From assembly GCF_001008165.2 (NCBI RefSeq), contig NZ_CP011453.2:24816-88815 (forward strand): 64,000 nucleotides of DNA. Direction: 5' to 3'. Positions 16,005-25,519 of the stretch are shown here, piece after piece (position 1 is the stretch's first letter; each line of letters opens with the position of its first letter). A model generated the notes under the pieces. That model was not told the origin of the DNA. It saw only the letters and a list, made by a program, of their open reading frames with translations, and ran no database searches. A program made the position numbers and the translations under genes. This stretch comes from Croceibacterium atlanticum (GTDB taxonomy: Bacteria; Pseudomonadota; Alphaproteobacteria; Sphingomonadales; Sphingomonadaceae).

Positions 16005-18722
16005 ATGGTCAAGCAGTCTCGCCTGCATCCAGTTTCGTGGCTTTTGCCGGTATCGGCCCTGCTGGGCGGGGGGGGCGCCGCCGCCGCGCAAGGCCATGCC
16101 CATGCCGATATTCCGGCAGAATCGCAGGCTTCGATGCGGGCGCTCAACTGGTCCGATCCCGCGGCATGGCCCGGCGGCAAGGTTCCGGCTGAAGGCGATG
16201 CAGTGACCATCACCCGCGACATGGACGTGCTGCTGGATGTCAGCCCGCCCGCGCTGCGCAGCCTGACGGTGCAGGGCCGGCTGCGCTTTTCGGACGAGCG
16301 GGATCTCGACCTGATGACCGAGTGGATTTACGTGGCCGGGGGCGAGCTGCAGATCGGCACCGAGGGCGATCCCCACACGAAGAACGCCACGATCACGCTG
16401 ACCGACCGTTTTCCGGGCGAAGACATCAACACGATGGGCGATCGCGGCATCATGCTGCTGCGCGGCACGCTGAACATGCACGGCAACCGCGATCACACAT
16501 GGACCAAGCTTTCCGCCACGGCAGAGGCCGGGGCCACCAGTATCGAAGTGCTCGACGCATCCGGATGGCGCGCGGGGGACGAGATCGTGCTGGCTTCGAC
16601 CGACTTCAATCCGCGGCAGGCGGAGCGCCGGACGATCACCGGCGTAAGCGGCAACAGGCTCAATTTTGCCGAACCGCTCGAATATATGCATTTCGGCGAA
16701 ATCACCCATGGCGTGGACGAACGGGGCGAAGTCGCCCTGCTGACCCGCAACATCAAGGTGCAGGCGTCAGAGGACGCGGCGGAAAGCTATTTCGGCGGGC
16801 ATATCATGGCGATGGCCGGATCGCATGCCTATGTGGACGGGGTGGAACTCAACCGCATGGGCCAGCATCTGACCCTCGCCCGGTATCCGATGCATTTCCA
16901 CGTGCTGGGCGAAGGGCTGGGCCAGTATGTGCGCAACAATTCCATCCACGACACCTATAATCGCTGCGTCACCGTGCACGGCACGAACAATCTGAAGATC
17001 GAGAACAACGTGGCCTACAACACGGTGGGTCACTGCTTCTTCATGGAAGACGGGATCGAGACGGGGAACGAGTTCATCCGGAACCTGGCCATCCAGACCA
17101 AGTGCCATCCGACGCTGGACTGCGTGCCCACCAATCTTGCCGCCAATGGAGAGGTCAACAATCCATACGGGGATATGGCGGCCTACCGGGAAGCCAGCTT
17201 CCACGGCGGGAACACCCTGCTGCCTTCGGACAATACGGTGGCGTCCTTCTGGATCACCAACCCGGATAACAGCTATATCGACAATGTCGCGGCCGGATCG
17301 GACCAGGTCGGTTTCTGGCTGTCCATCCCGCAACACCCGAATGGCGCCTTCCTGGGCACGGAAATTTCCGCCAAGACCTGGCCGCGCCGCACGCCGCTGC
17401 GCAAATTCAGCGGCAATGTGGCCCATTCCAATTTCGACGGTTTCCTGATCGACCGGCATATCGACGAAGATAATACTTTCGGGCTGGCCTCCCTGCCGTT
17501 GATTCCCCTGGCCGATCCCACCGATCTGGAAAGCGAAGTGATGGAAACGCACTTCGAGGACCTGACCGCCTACAAGAACCGCAATGGCGGCCTGTGGGGC
17601 CGGGGCGATCTTTACGTCTACAGCAACATGAAACTGGCCGATAATGCCATCGGCATGACGCAGGCCGCCGGTGACATTGGCAGCCTGCCGTTCAGTTCCC
17701 GACTGGTGGATTCGCTGGTCGTGGGGGAAAGCGACAATATCGGCAATCCGACCACGCCCGAGGAAATCGCCTATGGCCGCAGCCTGCCGAAGCCGGCGAT
17801 CCCGGATTTCCCCATCCGCGGATATGAATATTACGATTACCGCGATGACGTGGTAAACACGAAATTCGTGAATTTCCAGGACAATGACCAGCGAAAGACA
17901 GGGGCCCTGTCCTTCCTGCTCTATACCAGCGCGGGGCTGAGCACGCGAAGCACGATCAGCGGTGCGGAATTCGTCAATGCCAAGCCCGTCTATTTCCCGA
18001 AATTCGATGCCCGGTTCGATAATGATAATCGCGGCGGCGATGCCTATCGCACGCTTTCCTTCCACGATCTGGACGGATCGGTAACGGGCATTCCCGATAG
18101 CCAAGTCATCCTCCACGATGGCGAGAATGACAGCGTCGCCACCGATGAAAGCTGCGTGATCCGGCCCAGCTGGAACGCCTCTGTCTGCACGGGCGATATC
18201 GGCCGCCTGAATCTATCGGACGCCAGGGGAGAATTTCCCGCGGCGGTCGATCTGGAATCGCGGACCGCCCGTTTCGCCCTGATCGCATCGATCAGCCCGA
18301 ATGCGCCCGATACGCCGCTGGTGAAGGCCCAGCGTGCCGCCCTGTTCTCTCGCCGTGCACCGCAGGCCCCCATCGCGCTTGTTCGGGACGGCAAGGAATT
18401 CAAGGTCAATGGCGACATGAGCACCGTGCGCGCCGGCACCGAGATACAGGTGAAAACCGAAAGGCCGGAAGTCACCCTCAGCCTGTCCGAAATGGATGCG
18501 GGTTCATGGGTCATGTTCGAACTGCCGGGCTTCACCCACGCGGCGTCCGGCACCGAACAGGGCAGCATGGCCGCATTGCGCCGGGCGGACGAGACTTCCT
18601 ATTTCCGGAACGGGGATTCCCTCTGGGTCAAGCTGGTGGCCGATGCCCCGGCCAGGCCGGTCATCCGCCCCACGGATCTGCAGGCCAGCATAACGGTCGG
18701 CAAGGAAGGCCGGGGCGGCTGA
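16005..18722 (+). CDS. Secreted G8-domain / parallel beta-helix protein (copy 2)
   Basis: The product has 905 residues from the ATG at 16005, preceded by GGAGAGGG. A signal peptide (about 1-30, ending AAAAQ) leads to a G8 domain (LNWSDPAAWPGGKVP onward) and a beta-helix nearly colinear with copy 1; both share GDRGI, EYMHFGEIT, GGHIMAMAGS, GHCFFMEDGIETGN and SDNIGNPTTPEEIAYGRSLP. Compared with copy 1 it carries insertions, one after the TKCHPTL segment and one near residue 750. Strong conservation of the helix face between paralogues suggests a conserved binding or catalytic groove. It is transcribed divergently from the DUF6152 operon. Confidence 0.86.
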   Translation: MVKQSRLHPVSWLLPVSALLGGGGAAAAQGHAHADIPAESQASMRALNWSDPAAWPGGKVPAEGDAVTITRDMDVLLDVSPPALRSLTVQGRLRFSDERDLDLMTEWIYVAGGELQIGTEGDPHTKNATITLTDRFPGEDINTMGDRGIMLLRGTLNMHGNRDHTWTKLSATAEAGATSIEVLDASGWRAGDEIVLASTDFNPRQAERRTITGVSGNRLNFAEPLEYMHFGEITHGVDERGEVALLTRNIKVQASEDAAESYFGGHIMAMAGSHAYVDGVELNRMGQHLTLARYPMHFHVLGEGLGQYVRNNSIHDTYNRCVTVHGTNNLKIENNVAYNTVGHCFFMEDGIETGNEFIRNLAIQTKCHPTLDCVPTNLAANGEVNNPYGDMAAYREASFHGGNTLLPSDNTVASFWITNPDNSYIDNVAAGSDQVGFWLSIPQHPNGAFLGTEISAKTWPRRTPLRKFSGNVAHSNFDGFLIDRHIDEDNTFGLASLPLIPLADPTDLESEVMETHFEDLTAYKNRNGGLWGRGDLYVYSNMKLADNAIGMTQAAGDIGSLPFSSRLVDSLVVGESDNIGNPTTPEEIAYGRSLPKPAIPDFPIRGYEYYDYRDDVVNTKFVNFQDNDQRKTGALSFLLYTSAGLSTRSTISGAEFVNAKPVYFPKFDARFDNDNRGGDAYRTLSFHDLDGSVTGIPDSQVILHDGENDSVATDESCVIRPSWNASVCTGDIGRLNLSDARGEFPAAVDLESRTARFALIASISPNAPDTPLVKAQRAALFSRRAPQAPIALVRDGKEFKVNGDMSTVRAGTEIQVKTERPEVTLSLSEMDAGSWVMFELPGFTHAASGTEQGSMAALRRADETSYFRNGDSLWVKLVADAPARPVIRPTDLQASITVGKEGRGG

Positions 18723-18746
18723 CCGGACGAGAGCCGAAGCGGCGGC

Positions 18747-18779
18747 GCGGGTCGTTCCGTCAACCGGGCACCGACCCGC
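18747..18779. terminator. Hairpin between convergent G8 and SMR genes
   Basis: GCGGGTCG (18747-18754) pairs with CGACCCGC (18772-18779) around a 17-nt loop, immediately between two convergent stop codons. There is no T-tract, so termination efficiency is uncertain. Confidence 0.45.
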
Positions 18780-18780
18780 C

Positions 18781-19101
18781 TCAGCCAGGGGTGGCAAGTT
18801 TCATCAGGACAAGCCCGCTCACGATTAGGAGCGCGGCGAAAATCCTCAGAAAACCGAGCGGTTCGCCAAAAACGGCAACGCCGACAATGAATGCACCCAA
18901 CGCGCCGATGCCGGTCCAGATCGTATAGGCTGTGCCGAGCGGGAGAACCCGCATGGACCAGGCCAGCAGAATGAAACTGAGCAGCATGGCTGCCACCATG
19001 ATCCCGGTTGGAACGGCTTTGGTGAAACCTTCGGACATCTTCATGGCCGTCGCCCAGACGACCTCGAACAGACCTGCAAAAAACAAGACGAGCCACGCCA
19101 T
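18781..19101 (-). CDS. gdx: SMR family exporter, SugE/Gdx type (probable guanidinium exporter)
   Basis: The 106-residue protein has four membrane helices. WLVLFFAGLFEVVWA carries the essential Glu of SMR proteins, and LPLGTAYTIWTGIGALGA is the signature region. The Gdx-type features (FEVVWA with Trp, TAYTIWTG) fit the SugE/Gdx subgroup, which exports guanidinium, better than EmrE-type drug pumps. The ATG at 19101 has GGGAGG six bases upstream. A short hairpin with an ACGG loop lies just upstream and recalls guanidine-II riboswitches. Substrate is inferred from family only. Confidence 0.85.
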   Translation of the reverse strand: MAWLVLFFAGLFEVVWATAMKMSEGFTKAVPTGIMVAAMLLSFILLAWSMRVLPLGTAYTIWTGIGALGAFIVGVAVFGEPLGFLRIFAALLIVSGLVLMKLATPG

Positions 19102-19122
19102 GGCAGCCTCCCGGTGAAGCCG

Positions 19123-19136
19123 CCGGGCCGTCCCGG
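19123..19136 (-). promoter_or_regulatory. Hairpin with ACGG loop in the gdx leader (guanidine-II-like half)
   Basis: On the transcript of gdx the sequence reads CCGGG-ACGG-CCCGG, a 5-bp stem with an ACGR tetraloop as in guanidine-II (mini-ykkC) riboswitches, 21 nt before the ATG. Its 3' arm CCCGG can also pair with CCGGG of the ribosome-binding region. The known class needs two such hairpins; a convincing second one was not found. Confidence 0.3.
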
Positions 19137-19240
19137 TCTTGAAACACCCATGCTCGGGGCGGGAACGTGGTCGCCGCGCAAGAACCTTTACAGCGGAGGT
19201 TGTGCTTGAAGCAATGCTGCAATGCAATATCGCCTCCGCC

Positions 19241-19426
19241 ATGTAGATCGCCATCGTTGACGAAAGCGCTGCGCGCGCATCGATTATCGAATATGGGCTT
19301 TCGGCGCTGGAGGATTGCGAACTCTTCGGAGGCCGCGCCTGCCACGACCGTTCTTCGCGGCTGCTGGCCTTTCTCACGAGCGAACGCCCGTTGGGTTCGC
19401 CCCCATCTTGTGCTTTGGGCGTTTGA
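19241..19426 (+). pseudogene. Remnant of an ANTAR/NasT-type response regulator
   Basis: Reading from 19247 gives IAIVDESAARASIIEYGL then SALEDCEL, which matches the start of NasT-like ANTAR response regulators (pseudo-receiver domain). The frame then runs into unrelated residues and stops at 19424. An ATG just before it is followed at once by TAG, so no start is usable. The C-terminal ANTAR domain is absent. This looks like a decayed gene fragment left between gdx and the cyclo-ligase gene. Confidence 0.5.
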
Positions 19427-19451
19427 CGCAGACAATCGCAGCTGGGGACAC

Positions 19452-20030
19452 ATGAACGAACCGCATGATCTTGATGCCTGGCGAAAGGGCGAACGCACCC
19501 GCCTGATCGATGCGCGCATGGCTGTTCCTGCGTCGGGGCGCGAGGAACGCACCTTGCGCATTGCCGCACAGCTTGAAGAACTTATCGGAGATCCGGCGGG
19601 GCTGGTGGTCAGCGCCTACTGGCCCTTCCGCGGAGAGCCCGACCTCAAGCCTCTTCTCAAGCGACTGCGAGAGCGCGGCGCGACGACGGCGCTGCCTGTG
19701 GTGGTGCGCAAGGCGGAGCCCCTGGTCTTTCGCGCCTGGCGCAGCGGGGCCAGGCTGGAACGCGGAGTGTGGAACATCCCGTTTCCGGCCGATGGTCCCG
19801 AAATTCTGCCGGACATTGCGATCGCGCCCGTCGTCGGCTTCGACCGGGCCTGCTACCGGCTTGGTTACGGGGGTGGCTTTTTCGACCGGACGATGGCGGC
19901 GCTGCCCCGGAAACCGCGGTTTTTCGGAGTGGGATATGCGGAGCAGGAGATAGCGACCATCTTCCCGCAACCCCACGACATCGCGATGCAGGCGGTCATT
20001 ACCGAAAGCGAGATCGTGCGGCCCGCCTGA
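19452..20030 (+). CDS. ygfA: 5-formyltetrahydrofolate cyclo-ligase
   Basis: This 192-residue enzyme uses ATP to convert 5-formyl-THF to 5,10-methenyl-THF in one-carbon metabolism. Visible family motifs are the N-terminal RKGERTRLIDAR, VSAYWPFRGEPDL, PVVGFDRACYRLGYGGGFFDR (phosphate-binding Gly-rich loop) and GVGYAEQ near the end. The ATG at 19452 is preceded by GGGGA; a longer upstream reading passes through the regulator remnant and lacks family similarity. In many bacteria 6S RNA precedes this gene; none is evident here. Glutamate dehydrogenase follows after about 140 bp. Confidence 0.92.
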   Translation: MNEPHDLDAWRKGERTRLIDARMAVPASGREERTLRIAAQLEELIGDPAGLVVSAYWPFRGEPDLKPLLKRLRERGATTALPVVVRKAEPLVFRAWRSGARLERGVWNIPFPADGPEILPDIAIAPVVGFDRACYRLGYGGGFFDRTMAALPRKPRFFGVGYAEQEIATIFPQPHDIAMQAVITESEIVRPA

Positions 20031-20111
20031 CGGCAACATGCCGTTCTGCTGCGGTCCCGGCCCCAGTCCCGACCCCAGCCCCGGCTCTGCAAAAAACAAG
20101 CATATCCATGA

Positions 20112-21512
<1,401 letters not shown>

Positions 21513-21592
21513 GCGCTTTTGCCGGCAGTCCGGCCGCTGTTTGAAACGGCGGGCGTGTGGCACCGGACTGATTGCGGGCGCGTTTCGCAAAT

Positions 21593-21625
21593 GGCCCCGC
21601 GGCCGGATGATCCGGGCGCGGGGCC
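21593..21625. terminator. GC-rich hairpin between convergent gdhA and OMP genes
   Basis: GGCCCCGCG (21593-21601) pairs perfectly with CGCGGGGCC (21617-21625), and the loop holds a further CCGG-atgat-CCGG stem. It probably acts as a bidirectional terminator although no T-tract follows. Confidence 0.6.
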
Positions 21626-21646
21626 GCTTGCATTCTCGGATCGGCG

Positions 21647-22219
21647 TCAGAACCGATAGGCTACACCGGCCAGCACCTGGTGCCGTTCATACTTGCCGAT
21701 ATCGTTATTATCGCCAAGATCGCTGTAGCGATATTCGACACGGGTGGAGACATTGTCGAGCAGCTTGCGTTCCACGCCGCCGCCCACGAACCAGCCATCG
21801 TAATTATCCTGGCTGCGCACCGCCACGCCGCTGATATCCTGCGTCAGCCGCGCGCGCGTATTGGCATAGCCGCCCCGCACATAGAGCAGGTTGCGTTCGC
21901 CAAGGACATATCCGGCGCGGGCCGAAGCATCGAAGGAATAGCGCGGATCGAGAGAGGCATTATCGGCACCGTTCGGGCCGATCCGGTCGCTGGCGCCAAG
22001 CGAGAAGCCGCCTTCCACGCCCAGCACGACATTGGGCGCCACTTCATGATCGTAACCGGCGAAAACGCCGCCGACAAAGGCATCCTGCTTGCCGTCAACG
22101 GCCTTGTCCTGGTTCCAGCCAGCCTGTGCGCCGACATAGGGCCCCTGGAATTCCTGCGCGGCGGCCGGTGCGGTCGAAAGCGCGGCAATGGCTGCCCCGA
22201 CGAGCATAAAACGCTTCAT
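21647..22219 (-). CDS. Small outer-membrane beta-barrel protein (OMP_b-brl family)
   Basis: The 190-residue protein has a signal peptide (MKRFMLVGAAIAALSTAPAAAQ) and about eight strands: GPYVGAQAGWNQD, GVFAGYDHEV, GVEGGFSLG, ARAGYVLG, LLYVRGGYAN, GWFVGGGVERKL, TRVEYRYSDLG and QVLAGVAYRF, ending in Phe. This is the Omp25/Omp31 or OprF-barrel type of alphaproteobacteria, a structural or porin-like surface protein. The start is set by AGGAAAGG before the ATG at 22219; an upstream in-frame extension lacks coding character. Confidence 0.9.
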   Translation of the reverse strand: MKRFMLVGAAIAALSTAPAAAQEFQGPYVGAQAGWNQDKAVDGKQDAFVGGVFAGYDHEVAPNVVLGVEGGFSLGASDRIGPNGADNASLDPRYSFDASARAGYVLGERNLLYVRGGYANTRARLTQDISGVAVRSQDNYDGWFVGGGVERKLLDNVSTRVEYRYSDLGDNNDIGKYERHQVLAGVAYRF

Positions 22220-22478
22220 TTTATTACCTTTCCTGATGTCAGCCGAGCGAAGATATGCCCGCCGAAGCGAGGTCCCCGCCGGCCGTGGGGTGATCCAGTC
22301 TGCCATCCTGGAGAACCGGCCCGGAACCGGGCTGCAAGGCCCGGTCCAGCAAGCTGCTCCATTCTGTACCGGAAGGTATGGTAATCGCCCCAACCCGCTT
22401 CAAGAGCATTTTATACCGGGCGATATAATTTTTTTGAGAAATGGGAAAAGGGCCGGGCAGCGCGCCGGACCTGCGGGC

Positions 22479-23111
22479 CTAGCCCGCCTTGGGCGCCCGC
22501 AGCCGCCAGAGCGGGATCGTGGCGAGCGTTGCAAAGGCCCATCCGCCGATAATGTCGCTCGGCCAATGAACGCCGAGCACGATCCGGCTCGCGCCCACCA
22601 CGGCGCAGATGGCCAGCGCAATGCCGACCGCCAGCCTGCGGGCGGAATGCGTGGGCGGCAGCAGGATCGCAATCGCCAGCAAGGTGGCGAGCGAGTTTGC
22701 CGCATGGGCGCTGGGGAAGCTGGCGCTATATTCCGCCATCCAGTGTTCGACATCGGGCCGGGGGCGGCCGAATAATTCCTTCTGCGCGGCCACCAATATA
22801 CGCACCGCCGCCACTGTGCCCAGCAAGCCCCAGGCCTGCGCGCGCCGCCCGCGCCACCAGAGATAGCCCGCCGCCGCCAGCGCCAGCGGGACCAGCACCA
22901 GCCAATCGCCCAGCCATGTCAGCGCATAGGCCCATTCCGCGATCCACCCCCGTTCCTGCGGGCGCAGCAAGGCAAACACCATCCGGTCCCACCCGGACGC
23001 AGGGCCGCCGGCCAGCAAGGCGGCCAGCCATGCGGCCATCGCCGCGCAGGCCAGCGCGATATATCGTCCATTATGAAGGGAGACTTGCGGCAAGCGGGGC
23101 TCCTGCGTCAT
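22479..23111 (-). CDS. PAP2 family membrane phosphatase
   Basis: The 210-residue product has about six membrane helices and the three phosphatase motifs: KELFGRPRP (KxxxxxxRP), PSAHA (usual PSGH with Ala for Gly) and SRIVLGVHWPSD (SRxxxxxHxxxD). Members remove phosphate from lipid phosphates such as undecaprenyl diphosphate or phosphatidate. The start is uncertain: ATG at 23111 is chosen because the hydrophilic N-terminus MTQEPRLPQ follows, but ATG at 23198 in the same frame is possible. It is divergent from the recombinase gene, with a long dyad between them. Confidence 0.88.
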   Translation of the reverse strand: MTQEPRLPQVSLHNGRYIALACAAMAAWLAALLAGGPASGWDRMVFALLRPQERGWIAEWAYALTWLGDWLVLVPLALAAAGYLWWRGRRAQAWGLLGTVAAVRILVAAQKELFGRPRPDVEHWMAEYSASFPSAHAANSLATLLAIAILLPPTHSARRLAVGIALAICAVVGASRIVLGVHWPSDIIGGWAFATLATIPLWRLRAPKAG

Positions 23112-23207
23112 CGGATCGGGCCCATAGGCTTTCTTGCCCGCGTTGGCGATCCGAACGCCCCCGGCAAGCGCTTTCCCGCCAATGCCATGCGGGGTCATGC
23201 GGGCCCA

Positions 23208-23247
23208 AACCCTACTAGCGATAATGGCAGTTATCACTAGTAGGGTT
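23208..23247. other. dif-like inverted repeat beside the tyrosine recombinase gene
   Basis: Two 17-bp arms (23208-23224 and 23231-23247) with a single mismatch flank a 6-bp centre TGGCAG. The inner arms ACTAGCGATAA and TTATCACTAGT end and begin with ATAA and TTAT, exactly the layout of XerCD dif sites (11 + 6 + 11). It lies 35 bp before the recombinase ATG. It may be the core recombination or binding site of that enzyme, or an operator for the divergent genes. Confidence 0.55.
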
Positions 23248-23281
23248 GCGCCGGGCATGGGGTGGGGGCATTATCCGGCCC

Positions 23282-24334
23282 ATGTCGGACCTTGTGCCCA
23301 TTGCCCCCGGATCGCCGGTTCGCTTCGATGCGGAGCTGCTGGAAACGGCGCGCCGGGCGATGAGCGCGAACAGCGTGCGCGCCCTGCAATCGGACATGCG
23401 GGTTTTCGGCACATGGTGCCGCGCCCGGCAATGCAGCGGCTTGCCCGCCAGCCCCGCCGATATTGCCCGCTTCATTCGGGACAAGGCGGCGGAGGGGAAG
23501 AAGGCCGCCACGCTGGCCCGCTATGTCAGTTCCATCGCGCGGGCCCACACGCTGGCGGACCTTGCCGATCCGACCAGGGCGGAACTGGTGAGGCTGGAAC
23601 TCAAGGCCCAGCGGCGCGAACTCGGCGTGCGGCAGAAACAGGCGCGCGGCCTGCGCTATCGCGGCGAAGTGGCCGATCCGCGCGACGTGTCCGGCTTTGT
23701 CGGCGTCAGCGTGGAGGCGATGCTTGCCGCCGCGCCGCAGGGGATAAAGGCCACGCGGGACAAGGCCTTGCTCAGCCTCGCCTTCGATACGGGGCTGCGC
23801 CGGTCGGAAATCGTGGCGGCGATATGGGACCATGTGGAAAGCGGGACCGGCGGCGGCGGCCGCCTGTTCGTGCCGCGCAGCAAATCGGACCAGGAAGGCG
23901 CGGGCACCTATGCCTATCTCTCCCCCCGGACCATGCAGTTTCTGGGCGAATGGCAGGCAGCCTCCGCGAAAGAGGGGGGCGCCGTGTTCCGCCGCCTGCA
24001 CCGCGCCCAGCGCAAGACGGGGGAGGATGTCTGGTCGGTCGGCGCGCGGATTACCGGGCAATCGGTCACGCTGATCTATCGCGACATGCTGGATACGGCG
24101 CGGGCAGCAGGCCATTTCGCGATGTTGAGCGAGGCGCAATATGAAAGCTGGCGCCGCTCCCTCTCCGCCCATTCGACCCGCGTGGGCCTGACGCAGGACC
24201 TGTTCGCCAGCGGGCAGGACCTGGCCGGCATCATGCACGCCCTGCGCTGGAAAAGCCCGACCCAACCCGCCCGCTATGCCCAGGCACTGACCGCAGAAGC
24301 CAATGCCGCGGCGAAAGTCGTCGGCGGGCTGTGA
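23282..24334 (+). CDS. Tyrosine-type site-specific recombinase
   Basis: The 350-residue protein has an N-terminal SAM-like core-binding domain (about 15-110) and a catalytic domain with Arg-I in DTGLRRSEIV (about 173), Lys in VPRSKSD (about 201), HSTR (297-300), Trp in ALRWKSP where the usual second His stands (about 323), and the nucleophile in ARYAQ (Tyr about 332). It lacks neighbouring excisionase, tRNA target or phage genes, so it is not obviously the integrase of a local island. A dif-like dyad directly upstream may be its target. The start at 23282 follows GGGGTGGGGG at rather long spacing. Confidence 0.9.
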   Translation: MSDLVPIAPGSPVRFDAELLETARRAMSANSVRALQSDMRVFGTWCRARQCSGLPASPADIARFIRDKAAEGKKAATLARYVSSIARAHTLADLADPTRAELVRLELKAQRRELGVRQKQARGLRYRGEVADPRDVSGFVGVSVEAMLAAAPQGIKATRDKALLSLAFDTGLRRSEIVAAIWDHVESGTGGGGRLFVPRSKSDQEGAGTYAYLSPRTMQFLGEWQAASAKEGGAVFRRLHRAQRKTGEDVWSVGARITGQSVTLIYRDMLDTARAAGHFAMLSEAQYESWRRSLSAHSTRVGLTQDLFASGQDLAGIMHALRWKSPTQPARYAQALTAEANAAAKVVGGL

Positions 24335-24582
24335 CGGGGCGCGGCATGAGCCGCCAAACAGCAGCCTATCGCCCGGCCCGGCGGCCCGCTATGCTGCGAA
24401 ATGTGTGATAGCTTGCTCAGGTGAGGCAGAGATAAAAGCCACGATCGACGCTGCTGACGGGGGCGTGCCGCCCCATCGCAACATCCTCAATAAAGGTTCT
24501 GCAATCCACGCCTTGCCGCGCGGACGCCGGGATGCGCTGCTTGCCATCGGCCATTGCCATCCCCCATGTGCAGCGCGATAGC

Positions 24583-25416
24583 ATGACCATGTTTGGCAGG
24601 ATCAGGGAAAAGCTGCATCGGGCGCCACTCCGCGCCCGGCGCCCCGTGCTTGAGGAAAGCTATCCTCATGTCGAAATCTTCTTCTGGAAGCCGGCGCAAG
24701 GTCTGAATTTTGGCGATTACCTGGCATCTGCCGTTACGCAGCGAATGCTGGCGGCCAGAGAGATATTGTTCGATGAACCTGCGCCCAAGGCGCGCCTGTT
24801 CACCATCGGATCGGTGTTACATTTCGCCGCAACCGGGGACACCGTCTGGGGCAGCGGCCGCAACGGCAAGATCAGTAGTGAGCAGCATCCTTTTGCCGAT
24901 CTCGATGTCCGGGCTGTTCGCGGCCCGCTGACGCAGAAATTCCTGATGGATCGCGGCATCAGCGTGCCGAGTGTGTTCGGGGATCCGGCCCTGTTGATTC
25001 CGCGCTTGTTCCCCCAGCGCTTCAAGCGGCGGACGCAACCGGGAAAGATCGGCGTTGTCCCAAATCTTCACGACCGCGACTTGCTCGACCGGGACGATGT
25101 GATTGACCCGATGTGGAATTGGGGCCGGGTCATCGACGCCATCTGCGAATGCGAGTTCATCGTTTCGAGTTCGCTGCACGGGCTGATCATCGCCGATGCT
25201 TTCGGCATTCCCTGTTCCCATGTCCGCCTGAGCGAAACAGAGCCGGATTTCAAATATATAGACTATTGCGAGGGGGTCGGGCGTTCAACATTCCGGTCTG
25301 CCACCTCCGTCGAAGAAGCGCTGGATGCCGGGCCTCTATCCCCTCCGAACTTCGATGCCGCCCCGTTGCTGGAGAGCTTCCCCTACGATTTATGGGAGCC
25401 GAAGGGGGCGCGGTAG
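24583..25416 (+). CDS. Polysaccharide pyruvyl transferase family protein
   Basis: The 277-residue protein shows family features: GLNFGDYLASAVTQRML near the N-terminus, FTIGSVLHF, VWGSG, VRAVRGPLTQKFL, VFGDPALL and VSSSLHGLIIADAFGIP. Members move a pyruvyl group from PEP to a sugar hydroxyl in exopolysaccharide or cell-wall glycans. No convincing ribosome-binding site marks the start; ATG at 24583, ATG at 24589 and ATG at 24532 are all possible. A Wzx-like flippase gene lies convergently downstream, so the pair probably belongs to surface polysaccharide synthesis. The 248 bp before it hold nothing I can name. Confidence 0.85.
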   Translation: MTMFGRIREKLHRAPLRARRPVLEESYPHVEIFFWKPAQGLNFGDYLASAVTQRMLAAREILFDEPAPKARLFTIGSVLHFAATGDTVWGSGRNGKISSEQHPFADLDVRAVRGPLTQKFLMDRGISVPSVFGDPALLIPRLFPQRFKRRTQPGKIGVVPNLHDRDLLDRDDVIDPMWNWGRVIDAICECEFIVSSSLHGLIIADAFGIPCSHVRLSETEPDFKYIDYCEGVGRSTFRSATSVEEALDAGPLSPPNFDAAPLLESFPYDLWEPKGAR

Positions 25417-25519
25417 CGAGAGGGAGCACTGCCCTTGGTTCGCAGGCCACCCGTGACATGCGAAGTTCTGCGAACCAGATATTTCCTGCCTGAAAAGAAA
25501 CCGCCGCGTCAGCTATCCG

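Noticed and set aside
19248..19263. Second ACGA-loop hairpin as partner for a guanidine-II riboswitch
   Set aside because: It lies 111 nt from the first hairpin, longer than usual linkers, and coincides with codons for IAIVDES of the regulator remnant, so the palindrome is probably accidental.
19140..19451. 6S RNA gene upstream of the 5-formyl-THF cyclo-ligase gene
   Set aside because: This is a common location for 6S RNA, but I saw no complementary ends or central bubble pattern, and part of the stretch is a coding remnant.
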